Source: Streptomyces sp. NRRL F-525 (lineage in GTDB: Bacteria; Actinomycetota; Actinomycetes; Streptomycetales; Streptomycetaceae). Taken from it: a stretch of 64,000 nt of DNA. Location of the stretch: NCBI RefSeq assembly GCF_000716605.1, contig NZ_JNXE01000022.1, positions 1 to 64,000 of the forward strand. Direction: 5' to 3'. The notes below the pieces were generated by a model. It was not told the DNA's origin. It did not search any database and saw only the letters and a list, made by a program, of their open reading frames with translations. Numbering within the stretch: position 1 is the first letter of the stretch; every line of letters starts with the position of its first letter. Below are positions 8,208-15,914 of this stretch, in pieces. The position numbers and the translations under genes were made by a program.

Positions 8208-9107
8208 ATGACCACTGACCGCTTGACCGTCGTGACCGGTGCGACCGGCCGGCAGGGCGGCGCCACCGCACGCCGACTCCTGGCGGCCGGCAGACCGGTG
8301 CGCGTACTCGTGCGGGACACGGCCGCTCCCGCCGCCAAGGCACTCGAAACCGCCGGAGCCGAGCTCGCCCGCGGCGACTTCGACGACCCGTCGAGTCTGC
8401 CTGCGGCGCTGGAGGGAGCGGCGGCACTGTTCGCCGTACCGCCCGTGGCATTCGGGCCGGCCGGCTCCGACGTGGAGCGGGAGTTCGCCCGGGGCCGGGC
8501 ACTGACCGATGCCGCGGCCGCCGTGGGCGTCGAACACGTCGTGTTCACGGGCGTGGCGTCCACGCCGGGTCGTCCCGGTGGCTCCGAGGGGAAGAAGCGC
8601 GTCGAGGACTACCTGCGTGAGCGGATCCGGTCGGTGACCGTGCTGCGCCCGGTGCGGTTCATGTCGAACTATCTCGGTTCGGCACCCATCGGTCTCGACG
8701 GCATCTCCGGCGGTGTGCACCGGCACATCTTCCCGCCGGACGAACCTGCCCAGATCGTCGCGGTGGAGGACATCGCGGAGTTCGCCGCGCTGGCCTTCGA
8801 CCAGCCGGACCGGTTCGCGGGGCGGAGTCTGGAGCTGGCCGGGGACGCTCCCACTCCGGCCGAGGCGGTTGCCGCGATCAGCGAGGCGATTGGCGCCGAG
8901 GTGCGCTACGAGCAGATCACCCACGCCGAGGCTGCCGCGCTCAACCCCGAGATCGCCCAGGTCCGGGATCGCTGGGCCGCCGGATCGCGCTGGCACGCCG
9001 ATATCGAGGCGCTGCGCGTCATTCATCCCGGGCTGCGTACGCTCGCGGACTGGCTCACCGAATCCGGCGCCGCCCTGCTGCGGAAGCGATTCCTCCACAC
9101 CGCGTAG
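8208..9107 (+). CDS. NmrA-like NAD(P)-binding reductase
   Basis: A 299-residue atypical short-chain dehydrogenase. The dinucleotide motif GATGRQGG is near residue 12, followed by VRVLVRD and the GDFDDPSSL strand typical of NmrA/HSCARG and YtfG-like quinone reductases. The usual YxxxK catalytic pair is not obvious, as in NmrA-type sensors. ATG 8208 has GGAGG eight bases upstream. Divergence from a TetR gene is the standard arrangement for a repressor and its single target, often linked to electrophile or quinone stress. Function as redox sensor or reductase is open. Confidence 0.85.
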   Translation: MTTDRLTVVTGATGRQGGATARRLLAAGRPVRVLVRDTAAPAAKALETAGAELARGDFDDPSSLPAALEGAAALFAVPPVAFGPAGSDVEREFARGRALTDAAAAVGVEHVVFTGVASTPGRPGGSEGKKRVEDYLRERIRSVTVLRPVRFMSNYLGSAPIGLDGISGGVHRHIFPPDEPAQIVAVEDIAEFAALAFDQPDRFAGRSLELAGDAPTPAEAVAAISEAIGAEVRYEQITHAEAAALNPEIAQVRDRWAAGSRWHADIEALRVIHPGLRTLADWLTESGAALLRKRFLHTA

Positions 9108-9207
9108 TGCCGTAGCTATGGGTCGTGGTCCTGCTGGCGGGGAACGGGTACGGCCGCCGATGCAGTCCAGGGCGATATGCGCGCTCTACAGCTGGTACCA
9201 GCCGCCC

Positions 9208-9846
9208 CTACCGCCCAGCCACCTCCGAGAACTGCCCCGCCAACCCCTCCAGCAGCGCGGCCAACCCCACCTCGAACGCCCGCTCATCCACCTTCTCCTG
9301 CTGCTCCGCAAGAAGATGCGCCTGCCCAAGATGCGGATAGTCAGCGGGATCGTACGCACTCTCGTCGTCCACGAACCCCCCGGCGAACGACCCCAGCGCG
9401 GACCCCATGATGAAGTACCGCATCAACGCCCCGATCGACGTGGCCTGCGCCGGAGGCCACCCCGCGTCGACCATCGCCCCATACACCGCGTCCGCGAGCC
9501 GCAACCCAGCCGGCCGCCGCCCGGGCCCCGTGGCGAGCACGGGCACGATGTTGGGATGGTCACGCAACGCGGACCGGTACGACACGGCCCAGTCATGCAG
9601 CGCCGTACGCCAGTCCCGCCCGTCCTCGAACATCGACAGATCGACCTGCGCGCTCACCGAGTCGGCGACCGCCTCCAGAATCTGGTCCTTCGTGCGGAAG
9701 TGGTTGTAGAGCGAGGGCCCACTCACCCCCAACTCGGCGGCGAGCCGACGCGTGGACACGGCCGCGAGGCCCTCCGCGTCCACCAGCACCCGCGCCGCCT
9801 CGACGATCCGGTCGGTACTGAGCAGGGGCTTGCGCGGTCGGGCCAT
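9208..9846 (-). CDS. TetR-family transcriptional regulator
   Basis: A 212-residue regulator. The N-terminal HTH spans residues 10-55 (IVEAARVLVDAEGLAAVS, GPSLYNHFRTKDQ), and the C-terminal ligand domain contains ALMRYFIMGSALGSF. ATG 9846 gives the compact MARPRKP start. It diverges from an acyl-CoA dehydrogenase gene with 93 bp between; the palindrome at 9874-9892 lies in that gap and is repeated upstream of the aldehyde dehydrogenase at 2611. The likely role is repression of its own gene, the acyl-CoA dehydrogenase and the aldehyde/alcohol dehydrogenase pair, released by an acyl-CoA or aldehyde-derived ligand. The regulon is inferred only from shared sites. Confidence 0.9.
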   Translation of the reverse strand: MARPRKPLLSTDRIVEAARVLVDAEGLAAVSTRRLAAELGVSGPSLYNHFRTKDQILEAVADSVSAQVDLSMFEDGRDWRTALHDWAVSYRSALRDHPNIVPVLATGPGRRPAGLRLADAVYGAMVDAGWPPAQATSIGALMRYFIMGSALGSFAGGFVDDESAYDPADYPHLGQAHLLAEQQEKVDERAFEVGLAALLEGLAGQFSEVAGR

Positions 9847-9873
9847 GCCGCACATAGTAGGGCTGCGAGAGTC

Positions 9874-9892
9874 AAACTAGCAGTGCTAATTT
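9874..9892. promoter_or_regulatory. palindromic operator in TetR/acyl-CoA dehydrogenase gap
   Basis: AAACTAGCAGTGCTAATTT is a 19-bp imperfect palindrome 27 bp from the TetR start and 47 bp from the acyl-CoA dehydrogenase start. It matches the reverse complement of the site at 2553-2571 at 16 of 19 positions, with AAACTAGC and GTG fully conserved. Confidence 0.65.
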
Positions 9893-9939
9893 AAATGTGC
9901 AGCAGTCGGTGTATGGCCTTCCACTTGGGGTGACGCGCA

Positions 9940-11091
9940 ATGAACCTGGAGCTCAGCGAGGAGCAGGAGGCCGTACGGCGGCTCGCCAAGGACTTCGTGG
10001 ACCGCGAGATCGCCCCGCACGTCATCGCCTGGGACCGCGCCGAGGAGGTCGACCGCTCGATCGTCAAGAAGCTCGGCGGCGTCGGTTTCCTGGGGCTGAC
10101 CATCGACGAGGAGTACGGCGGCTCGGGCGGCGACCACCTCGCGTACTGCCTGGTCACCGAGGAACTCGGCCGCGGCGACTCCTCCGTGCGCGGGATCGTC
10201 TCCGTGTCGCTGGGGCTGGTCGCCAAGTCGATCGCGGCCTGGGGCGACGAGGAGCAGAAGCGGCGCTGGCTGCCGGGGCTCACCTCCGGCGAGCACGTCG
10301 GCTGCTTCGGGCTCACCGAACCCGGCACCGGATCGGATGCCGGCAACCTCACCACCCGCGCGGTCCGTGACGGCGACGACTACGTCATCAACGGCACCAA
10401 GATGTTCATCACGAACGGGACTTGGGCCGACGTCGTGCTCCTCTTCGCGCGCTCGACCGACGCCCCGGGACACAAGGGCGTCTCCGCCTTCCTCGTCCCG
10501 ACCGACACCCCCGGCCTGACCCGCCGCACCATCCACGGCAAGCTCGGCCTGCGCGGCCAGGCCACCGCCGAACTCGTCCTCGAAGACGTCCGCGTGCCCG
10601 CCGCCACGATGCTCGGCCCCGAGGGCAAGGGCTTCTCGGTCGCCATGTCGGCGCTGGCCAAGGGCCGCATGTCGGTCGCCGCGGGCTGCGTCGGCATCGC
10701 CCAGGCCGCGCTCGACGTGGCGCTCCGCTACGCCGGGGAGCGCGAGCAGTTCGGCAAGTCCATCGCGCAGCACCAGCTCGTCCAGGAACTGATCAGCGAC
10801 ATCGCCGTCGACGTGGACGCGGCCCGGCTGCTGACCTGGCGGGTCGCCGACCTCATAGACCGCGGCCTGCCCTTCGCCACCGAGTCCTCCAAGGCCAAGC
10901 TCTTCGCCTCGGAGGCGGCCGTCCGCGCCGCCAACAACGCGCTCCAGGTCTTCGGCGGCTACGGCTACATCGACGAGTACCCGGCGGGCAAGCTGCTGCG
11001 CGACGCCCGCGTGATGACCCTCTATGAAGGCACCAGCCAGATCCAGAAACTGCTCATCGGGCGCGCGCTGACGGGCGTTTCCGCGTTCTGA
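9940..11091 (+). CDS. acyl-CoA dehydrogenase
   Basis: A 383-residue FAD-dependent acyl-CoA dehydrogenase of short/medium-chain type catalysing alpha,beta-desaturation. Features: CFGLTEPGTGSDAGN with the FAD-binding segment, NGTKMFITNG, REQFGKSIAQHQ, the glycine-rich FGGYGYIDEYPAGKLLRD segment, and MTLYEGTSQIQ, where Glu of YEGT is the catalytic base position. Length is standard. ATG at 9940 begins MNLELSEEQ; no strong Shine-Dalgarno sequence is visible. It is transcribed away from the TetR at 9208 and probably controlled by it. A beta-oxidation or branched-chain role is likely; chain length is not readable. Confidence 0.94.
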   Translation: MNLELSEEQEAVRRLAKDFVDREIAPHVIAWDRAEEVDRSIVKKLGGVGFLGLTIDEEYGGSGGDHLAYCLVTEELGRGDSSVRGIVSVSLGLVAKSIAAWGDEEQKRRWLPGLTSGEHVGCFGLTEPGTGSDAGNLTTRAVRDGDDYVINGTKMFITNGTWADVVLLFARSTDAPGHKGVSAFLVPTDTPGLTRRTIHGKLGLRGQATAELVLEDVRVPAATMLGPEGKGFSVAMSALAKGRMSVAAGCVGIAQAALDVALRYAGEREQFGKSIAQHQLVQELISDIAVDVDAARLLTWRVADLIDRGLPFATESSKAKLFASEAAVRAANNALQVFGGYGYIDEYPAGKLLRDARVMTLYEGTSQIQKLLIGRALTGVSAF

Positions 11092-11164
11092 AGACCCGTT
11101 CTGAGTACGTGAGTTGAGTATCTGAGCGGATGTCCTACGGGCCGTGGCCGCCGATGCTCGACCC

Positions 11165-11452
11165 ATGAGTGACACACCGGTCAAACAGCAGACCACGGCC
11201 GCCTATCACGGCCAGGCCGTCGCGTCTTTCGCGATCGCCCTCGCGGCGACCGCCATCGGCATCTTCCAGTTGCACGCCGACACCTGGGTACGGGCCTTCC
11301 TCGGCATCGCCGTCCTCTACTTGGTCACGTCCGCGTTCACGCTCGCCAAGGTGGTCCGCGACCGCCAGGAGGTCGGCCAGATCGTCAGCCGGGTCGACCA
11401 GGCCAGGCTGGAGAAGCTCCTCGCCGAGCACGACCCCTTCGAAAAGCTCTGA
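11165..11452 (+). CDS. YiaA/YiaB family membrane protein
   Basis: A 95-residue protein with two hydrophobic helices (VASFAIALAATAIGIF and FLGIAVLYLVTSAFTLA), a connecting HADTW turn and a charged C-terminal helix (VRDRQEVGQIVSRVDQARLEKLL). This is the YiaAB two-helix layout, inner-membrane proteins of unknown function often tied to stress. ATG 11165 is chosen because the N-terminal polar stretch before the first helix is then 20 residues, as in relatives. It lies between the acyl-CoA dehydrogenase and a TetR gene, 73 bp from each. Confidence 0.82.
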   Translation: MSDTPVKQQTTAAYHGQAVASFAIALAATAIGIFQLHADTWVRAFLGIAVLYLVTSAFTLAKVVRDRQEVGQIVSRVDQARLEKLLAEHDPFEKL

Positions 11453-11461
11453 GCGGCCAGA

Positions 11462-11477
11462 CTAAGCGCTCGCTCAG
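11462..11477. promoter_or_regulatory. CTAAGC-N4-GCTYAG palindrome upstream of TetR gene
   Basis: CTAAGCGCTCGCTCAG sits 48 bp before the TetR start at 11526. Its arms match those of the site at 12677-12692 upstream of the MaoC gene. It probably serves autoregulation by this TetR. Confidence 0.5.
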
Positions 11478-11525
11478 GTTCGGCGGTATGGTGGACCCCT
11501 TGTCACCGAGAGGGGTTCACGAGCG

Positions 11526-12149
11526 ATGAGTACGGCGGAGGAGACCACCGCGGGCGACCCGCAGGCCTGGGCGGAGGTCACGCCCGACGCGGCCCGGCGA
11601 CTGCTGATCGCCGCCGTGGAGGCCTTCGCCGAGCGCGGCTACCACGCGACGACCACCCGGGACATCGCGGGCCGCGCCGGGATGAGCCCGGCCGCGCTCT
11701 ACATCCACTACAAGACCAAGGAAGAACTGCTCCACCGCATCAGCAGGATCGGCCACGAGAAGGCCCTGGAGATCCTGCGGACCGCGGCGGGGCGCGAGGG
11801 CAGCGCCGCCGAGCGCCTCGCGGACGCGGTGAGCTCCTTCGTGCGCTGGCACGCGGGCGGGCGCACCACCGCGCGGGTCGTGCAGTACGAACTCGACTCG
11901 CTCGGCCCGGACGCCCGCGCCGAGATCCTCGCGCTGCGCCGCCAGGTCGACGCCGAGGTGCGCGGGATCGTCGAGGACGGGGTCGCCGACGGCTCCTTCG
12001 ACGTACCGGACGTGAAGGGCACGACCCTCGCGATCCTGTCGCTCTGCATCGACGTGGCCCGCTGGTTCAGCCTCGACGGCCCCCGGACGCCCGACGAGGT
12101 CGGCGCGCTCTACGCCGACCTCGTGCTGCGGATGGTGGGGTCCAAGTAG
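11526..12149 (+). CDS. TetR-family regulator, probably of acyl-CoA metabolism
   Basis: A 207-residue TetR protein with HTH at residues 20-65 (LLIAAVEAFAERGYHATT, then PAALYIHYKTKEE). The C-terminal ligand domain carries FVRWHAGGRTTARVVQYEL and LCIDVARWFSLDGPRTP, features seen in KstR2/FadR-like actinobacterial regulators of lipid catabolism. ATG 11526 follows GAGAGGGG at about 13 bases, a little far. It converges with the MaoC gene, ending 21 bp away. Similar palindromes at 11462 (its own promoter) and 12677 (MaoC promoter) suggest it controls both. Confidence 0.9.
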   Translation: MSTAEETTAGDPQAWAEVTPDAARRLLIAAVEAFAERGYHATTTRDIAGRAGMSPAALYIHYKTKEELLHRISRIGHEKALEILRTAAGREGSAAERLADAVSSFVRWHAGGRTTARVVQYELDSLGPDARAEILALRRQVDAEVRGIVEDGVADGSFDVPDVKGTTLAILSLCIDVARWFSLDGPRTPDEVGALYADLVLRMVGSK

Positions 12150-12170
12150 CCGCCCTGCCAAGGGTGTTGG

Positions 12171-12632
12171 TCAGAGGTAGTAGCGCGACACCGACTCGGC
12201 CACGCACACCGGCTTGTCGCCGCCCTCGCGCTCCACGGTGAACGCGACGGTCACCTGGACACCGCCCGGTACGTCGTCGACGCCGGTGATCTTCGCGGTG
12301 GCGCGCAGCCGGGAGTCGACCGGGACCGGGGCGGGGAAACGGACCTTGTTCGTCCCGTAGTTGACGCCCATCTTCACGCCCTCGACCTTGATCAGCTGCG
12401 GCCCGAAGAGCGGGAGCAGCGACAGGGTGAGGTAGCCGTGCGCGATAGTCGTCTTGAAGGGGCCAGCAGCCGCCTTCTCCGGGTCCACGTGGATCCACTG
12501 GTGGTCGCCCGTCGCGTCCGCGAACAGATCGATCCGCTTCTGGTCGACCTCCAGCCAGTCGGTGTGCCCCAACTGCTCACCGACCGCCGCCCGCAGGTCG
12601 TCGACGGAGGTGAAGATCCTCGGCTCTGCCAT
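12171..12632 (-). CDS. MaoC-like (R)-specific enoyl-CoA hydratase
   Basis: A 153-residue hot-dog fold protein of the MaoC family. The hydratase 2 motif is clear: DATGDHQWIHVDPEKA with the catalytic Asp and His, followed by AHGYLTLSL. These enzymes hydrate trans-2-enoyl-CoA to (R)-3-hydroxyacyl-CoA in the cytoplasm. The rest (GVNYGTNKVRFPAPVPVDSRLR) is the usual second half of the fold. It diverges from soxR across 125 bp, in which lies the palindrome 12677-12692. With the nearby acyl-CoA dehydrogenase it would supply the second step of a beta-oxidation-like path. Confidence 0.92.
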   Translation of the reverse strand: MAEPRIFTSVDDLRAAVGEQLGHTDWLEVDQKRIDLFADATGDHQWIHVDPEKAAAGPFKTTIAHGYLTLSLLPLFGPQLIKVEGVKMGVNYGTNKVRFPAPVPVDSRLRATAKITGVDDVPGGVQVTVAFTVEREGGDKPVCVAESVSRYYL

Positions 12633-12676
12633 GTCCTGTCCCGGCCTCTCACGTCATCCAGCACGCCATCACATAC

Positions 12677-12692
12677 CTAAGCAACTGCTTAG
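12677..12692. promoter_or_regulatory. CTAAGC-N4-GCTTAG palindrome upstream of MaoC gene
   Basis: CTAAGCAACTGCTTAG has 7-bp perfect arms around AC and lies 45 bp before the MaoC start in the soxR/MaoC divergent gap. Arms agree with the site at 11462-11477 upstream of a TetR gene. It does not resemble the CCTCAAG-type SoxR box. Confidence 0.6.
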
Positions 12693-12757
12693 CATGGTCG
12701 GATGCGAGGCCCCTGTCAACGGACCACGGGTGTGACGCGATGGGTAGGCTCTGACAG

Positions 12758-13267
12758 GTGCCTCAGATCCCCGAGAAGATCCACGAGCTGACGGTCGGCC
12801 AACTCGCCGCACGCAGCGGAGCAGCCGTCTCCGCCCTGCACTTCTACGAGGCCAAGGGCCTGATCAGCAGCAGCCGCACCACGGGCAACCAGCGCCGGTA
12901 CACCCGTGACACCCTGCGCCGGGTCGCCTTCGTGCGGGCCGCCCAGCGCGTCGGCATCCCTCTGGCCACCATCCGCGAGGCGCTCGCCGAACTCCCCGAG
13001 GAGCGCACCCCGACCCGCGAGGACTGGGCCCGCCTCTCCGAGGCCTGGCGCTCCGAACTCGACGAGCGCATCAAGCAGCTCAACCGCCTCCGCGACCACC
13101 TCACCGACTGCATCGGCTGCGGCTGCCTGTCCCTGTCGTCCTGCGTCCTGTCCAACCCGGACGACGTGGTCGGCGAACGGGGTGCCGGTTCACGCCTGAT
13201 GACGGAACCGGGGGAGCGCCGGAAAGCCCGCACCCCCCGGGACCGGGATCCCGAGGGGCGCGACTGA
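12758..13267 (+). CDS. soxR: redox-sensitive MerR-family activator SoxR
   Basis: A 169-residue MerR-family protein. The winged HTH is at residues 9-75 ([32 protein letters not shown]), followed by a dimerisation helix. The signature [12 protein letters not shown] near residue 118 gives the C-x2-C-x-C-x5-C ligands of the SoxR [2Fe-2S] cluster. In Streptomyces SoxR responds to redox-active metabolites such as actinorhodin rather than superoxide, activating oxidoreductase genes. The start is GTG 12758, with no clear Shine-Dalgarno sequence. The C-terminal tail past the cluster is 40 charged residues, typical of actinobacterial forms. No SoxR box was found at nearby genes. Confidence 0.95.
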   Translation: MPQIPEKIHELTVGQLAARSGAAVSALHFYEAKGLISSSRTTGNQRRYTRDTLRRVAFVRAAQRVGIPLATIREALAELPEERTPTREDWARLSEAWRSELDERIKQLNRLRDHLTDCIGCGCLSLSSCVLSNPDDVVGERGAGSRLMTEPGERRKARTPRDRDPEGRD

Positions 13268-13276
13268 GGACGGCGC

Positions 13277-14350
13277 TCACTCGTACTCGGTGCCGCCCTT
13301 CCGCGTCAGATACGCCGGGCTGACGGCCTTGGCGATCGCCCGTCCACCGGTCACCGCGCTGTACCGCTCCACCGCCGGACGGATCACGACCCCCTCCCGC
13401 AGATGCAGCCCCCGCCCCGACACGGTCTCCCGCCCGCTCGCGACCTCCAGCACCCGCTCGACGTCGTACGGCCCCTCGTACAGCCGGGGCACCAACGGCA
13501 GCTCGCCGTCGAGGAGTTCGGCCGCGTCCAGCCACCGCACGGTGCCGTCGATCTCGGCGGACACGTCGAACACGGCGTACCCGAGGGTCTCGCGCCGCCC
13601 GTCGGCGCCGTACGTCAGGTCCTGGACGCCCGCGCCGTAGACCTCGCCGAAGATCCCGACCCGGCGGGCGCCGAGCCGTTCGGCGAGGCGGGCGGCGGCC
13701 TCGGGGACGCCGTGGGCGCGGACGGCTCGCCAGTACAGGTTGCGCGGATCCTCCTTCAGGGCAAGGGACTTGGCGCCGAAGCCCTTCGAGGAGACCTGTA
13801 CGCGGCTGCCCTCCTCTTCCGCGAAGTAGGTCAACAGGCAGGCGGAGCCGTGGAGTTTCTCGGTCAGGACCACAGCCTCGCCCGGTTCGAATATCCCGGG
13901 AAACCGCTGGATGTTCTCGATGTCCACCCAGGGCAGCAGATCGGGCGCGGACTCGACGTCACCGTTCATCGTGGGCGGGATCGGCGGTACCCACTTGACG
14001 ATGCCGAGCCGCTCCGCGAAGTCGGTGCCGTCCAGGGCTGCTTGGGCCAGGTCGACGTCCGCGAGGGCCTTCGGCCGGCACACGATGCCCTGCGACAGCT
14101 CACCGCGCAGCCGTACCGCCCTGACCCGGTCGGCGTTGCTCCCCGCGAGGCGCCCGGTGAGCCCCAACTCCTCGATCAGACCGGCCGGGAGCACGGACTG
14201 CTCGGGGATGTAGACGGCGGACTCACCGGTGCGGAACGCTCCCTTGACGACGACGGCTCGATACAGGCCGACCTGGGCCAGTTCGAGGGCGTCGGCGTTC
14301 GGGTGTTCATGGACGGTCAGCACTTCGGCGGTGACGCGCAGCGTCGACAT
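13277..14350 (-). CDS. RNA ligase, DRB0094/Rnl5 type
   Basis: A 357-residue covalent nucleotidyltransferase. An N-terminal OB-like module (residues 1-120, starting LRVTAEVLTVHEHPNADALE) precedes the ligase core. Motif I is EKLHGSA (adenylated Lys about residue 164), with motif III-like GIFGEVYG, motif IV EGVVIRP and motif V AIAKAVSP. The order OB domain before catalytic core is that of Deinococcus RNA ligase DraRnl (Rnl5), which seals nicks with a 3'-OH on the RNA strand. No end-healing kinase/phosphatase is adjacent. It converges on soxR 10 bp away. Biological targets in Streptomyces are unknown. Confidence 0.85.
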   Translation of the reverse strand: MSTLRVTAEVLTVHEHPNADALELAQVGLYRAVVVKGAFRTGESAVYIPEQSVLPAGLIEELGLTGRLAGSNADRVRAVRLRGELSQGIVCRPKALADVDLAQAALDGTDFAERLGIVKWVPPIPPTMNGDVESAPDLLPWVDIENIQRFPGIFEPGEAVVLTEKLHGSACLLTYFAEEEGSRVQVSSKGFGAKSLALKEDPRNLYWRAVRAHGVPEAAARLAERLGARRVGIFGEVYGAGVQDLTYGADGRRETLGYAVFDVSAEIDGTVRWLDAAELLDGELPLVPRLYEGPYDVERVLEVASGRETVSGRGLHLREGVVIRPAVERYSAVTGGRAIAKAVSPAYLTRKGGTEYE

Positions 14351-14450
14351 CGGGACTCCCCAGGTTCCTCACGTGTGTTTCATCGCCCTCAACTGTCCTG
14401 ATCGGAAAGGGGTGGAGCGACCGAATATGCGGCTGCTAGCTTCGGGATCC

Positions 14451-15188
14451 ATGCCCCTGTCGCCAGCGCTCACCGCCGCCCTCGCGGACATCGAGACGGT
14501 CTTCAACGGATTCGCGAGCCCGCACGAGACCGGTTGCGGGTTCTGTCACGCGCCCGAGGAGATCGGGTATCTGCGCACGCCGTACACGCACGTGCCGCTG
14601 GACGTGGTGTGGTACTACCTCTTCGAGGTGCCCGGCCACTTCGACGACCACCCGGCCGCGATGCGACGCCTGCTGCCGCAGGGCGCACGGGCGATGGCGG
14701 AGGGCACCGTGGGCAGGGTCGGCTATGGAGCCCATGGGTTGAGCCGGGTGGACTGGCGTTCCTGGCCGGCCGAGCAGGCCACCGCGATCGAGGCCTTCCT
14801 GTACGCCTGGTGGCAGGATGCCCTGACGACGCCCGAGCCGCCCTACGGCATCCACGACACCTTCGAGACCTGCGCCACCGTCGCCAGAACCGTGACCCCG
14901 TTCCTGGACGGATGGGTACAGGGTCCGGTCGCCGACACGCACCTCGCCGCCTGCGCCGACGCCTGGCTCGACGACCTGCTGTCCGACGCCTCCCCGTTCA
15001 CCTGGTGGTACGACGACAGCAAGGACGCCGGCCTGGCGGACCTGCGTACCTGGCTGGCCGGCCCCGGTGCCGCCCGCCTCCGTGCTCAGGGCGAGTCCGA
15101 CCTCGCCGCCCGCGCCGAACTCCTAGCCCTGCCCTACGACGAGCGCTGGGCCCATCCGTACTGGACCAGCCCCTCGGCGACCAACTGA
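14451..15188 (+). CDS. conserved hypothetical protein with CxxC-H motif
   Basis: A 245-residue protein that I do not recognise. It is Trp/Tyr-rich (VVWYYLFEVPGHFDD, FLYAWWQDAL, FTWWYDD) and acidic, with a CGFCHAPEE motif near residue 28 that could bind metal. No signal peptide or membrane helix is seen. Two starts are plausible: ATG 14451 without a ribosome site but preceded by TAGCTT about 14 bases upstream, as in leaderless Streptomyces genes, or ATG 14427 with GGAG nine bases upstream. Its 3' end overlaps the convergent BKACE gene by 55 bp, so antisense transcription is expected. Confidence 0.7.
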   Translation: MPLSPALTAALADIETVFNGFASPHETGCGFCHAPEEIGYLRTPYTHVPLDVVWYYLFEVPGHFDDHPAAMRRLLPQGARAMAEGTVGRVGYGAHGLSRVDWRSWPAEQATAIEAFLYAWWQDALTTPEPPYGIHDTFETCATVARTVTPFLDGWVQGPVADTHLAACADAWLDDLLSDASPFTWWYDDSKDAGLADLRTWLAGPGAARLRAQGESDLAARAELLALPYDERWAHPYWTSPSATN

Positions 15189-15862
15189 GCGTTGGACAAA
15201 GCCCGTTCACCGTCCGGCAGGAGCAGCGTGTCCTCGAGGCCGATGCGGGTCGCGAGCCCCAGCCGCCCCGCGAGCCGGAGCACCGGCCAGGCGCCGCCGT
15301 CCTCGCCGTGCAGGAGTACCGGGCGGCCGTGGCCGGAGTCGAGGTCGGCGAGCAGCGCGCGGGCGGACGCCTCCGCCGTCTCCGCATCCGGGTCCGTCAC
15401 CTCCGCCAGCACCCGCAGCACCTTCGACCGGAGCGGTGAGACGGCGAACCGGGCCGCCCCGTCCGTGCCCGACCAGATGCCCGCCTCTACGCCAACGCCC
15501 AGGTCCAGCAACGCCGTTGCGACTTCCTCGGCGCCCGGCTCGTGCCAGTTCACCGAGGCGTGGTCGGGCAGGACCGTCCACCCGCGCACCCGCTCCACCC
15601 GTGCCGCTGGGTCCGGTTCGGCCCAGGCGCCCGTGGTCACGCCGACCGGCACGGACACCCGCGCCCGTATCGCCTCCAGCGTCACCGCGAGGACGCGCGG
15701 TGACAACGTGTCCTGTCCGCAAGGGGACTTGGGATGAAGATGGACGTCCGTGGCCCCCGCAGCGACAGCCTCCACCGCGGCATCGGCCAACGCTCCGGGC
15801 GAGACCGGCACCATCCAGCCGTCGGCGGCCCCACGGGCCCCGTTGAGACAGACCTGCACCAT
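15134..15862 (-). CDS. 3-keto-5-aminohexanoate cleavage (BKACE) family protein
   Basis: A 242-residue TIM-barrel enzyme of the BKACE family, which condenses a beta-keto acid with acetyl-CoA to give acetoacetate and a new CoA ester. Seen: VCLNGARG at the N-terminus and HLHPKSP carrying the Zn-binding His-x-His, then VGVTTGAWAEP and the later EAGIWSG and LLHGEDGG strands. Length is shorter than the 270-310 typical of Kce, as in other actinobacterial members, and the last strand (HGEDGGAW) keeps a second candidate metal-site region. Substrate is unknown; no lysine-fermentation genes are nearby. The 3' end overlaps the hypothetical gene on the other strand by 55 bp. Confidence 0.85.
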   Translation of the reverse strand: MVQVCLNGARGAADGWMVPVSPGALADAAVEAVAAGATDVHLHPKSPCGQDTLSPRVLAVTLEAIRARVSVPVGVTTGAWAEPDPAARVERVRGWTVLPDHASVNWHEPGAEEVATALLDLGVGVEAGIWSGTDGAARFAVSPLRSKVLRVLAEVTDPDAETAEASARALLADLDSGHGRPVLLHGEDGGAWPVLRLAGRLGLATRIGLEDTLLLPDGERALSNAQLVAEGLVQYGWAQRSS

Positions 15863-15914
15863 GCCTCGATGGTGCCACCCGCCACTGACAACCGTCCCCC
15901 TCGCCCAGGCCTCC

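Noticed and set aside
8103..9098. Extension of the TetR frame through the NmrA-like gene
   Set aside because: The HTH starts right after ATG 8102; the upstream 330 codons are antisense to a real gene.
12633..12757. SoxR box in the soxR/MaoC gap
   Set aside because: The only palindrome is CTAAGC-N4-GCTTAG, which matches a TetR-linked site and lacks the CCTCAAG/CTTGAGG arms.
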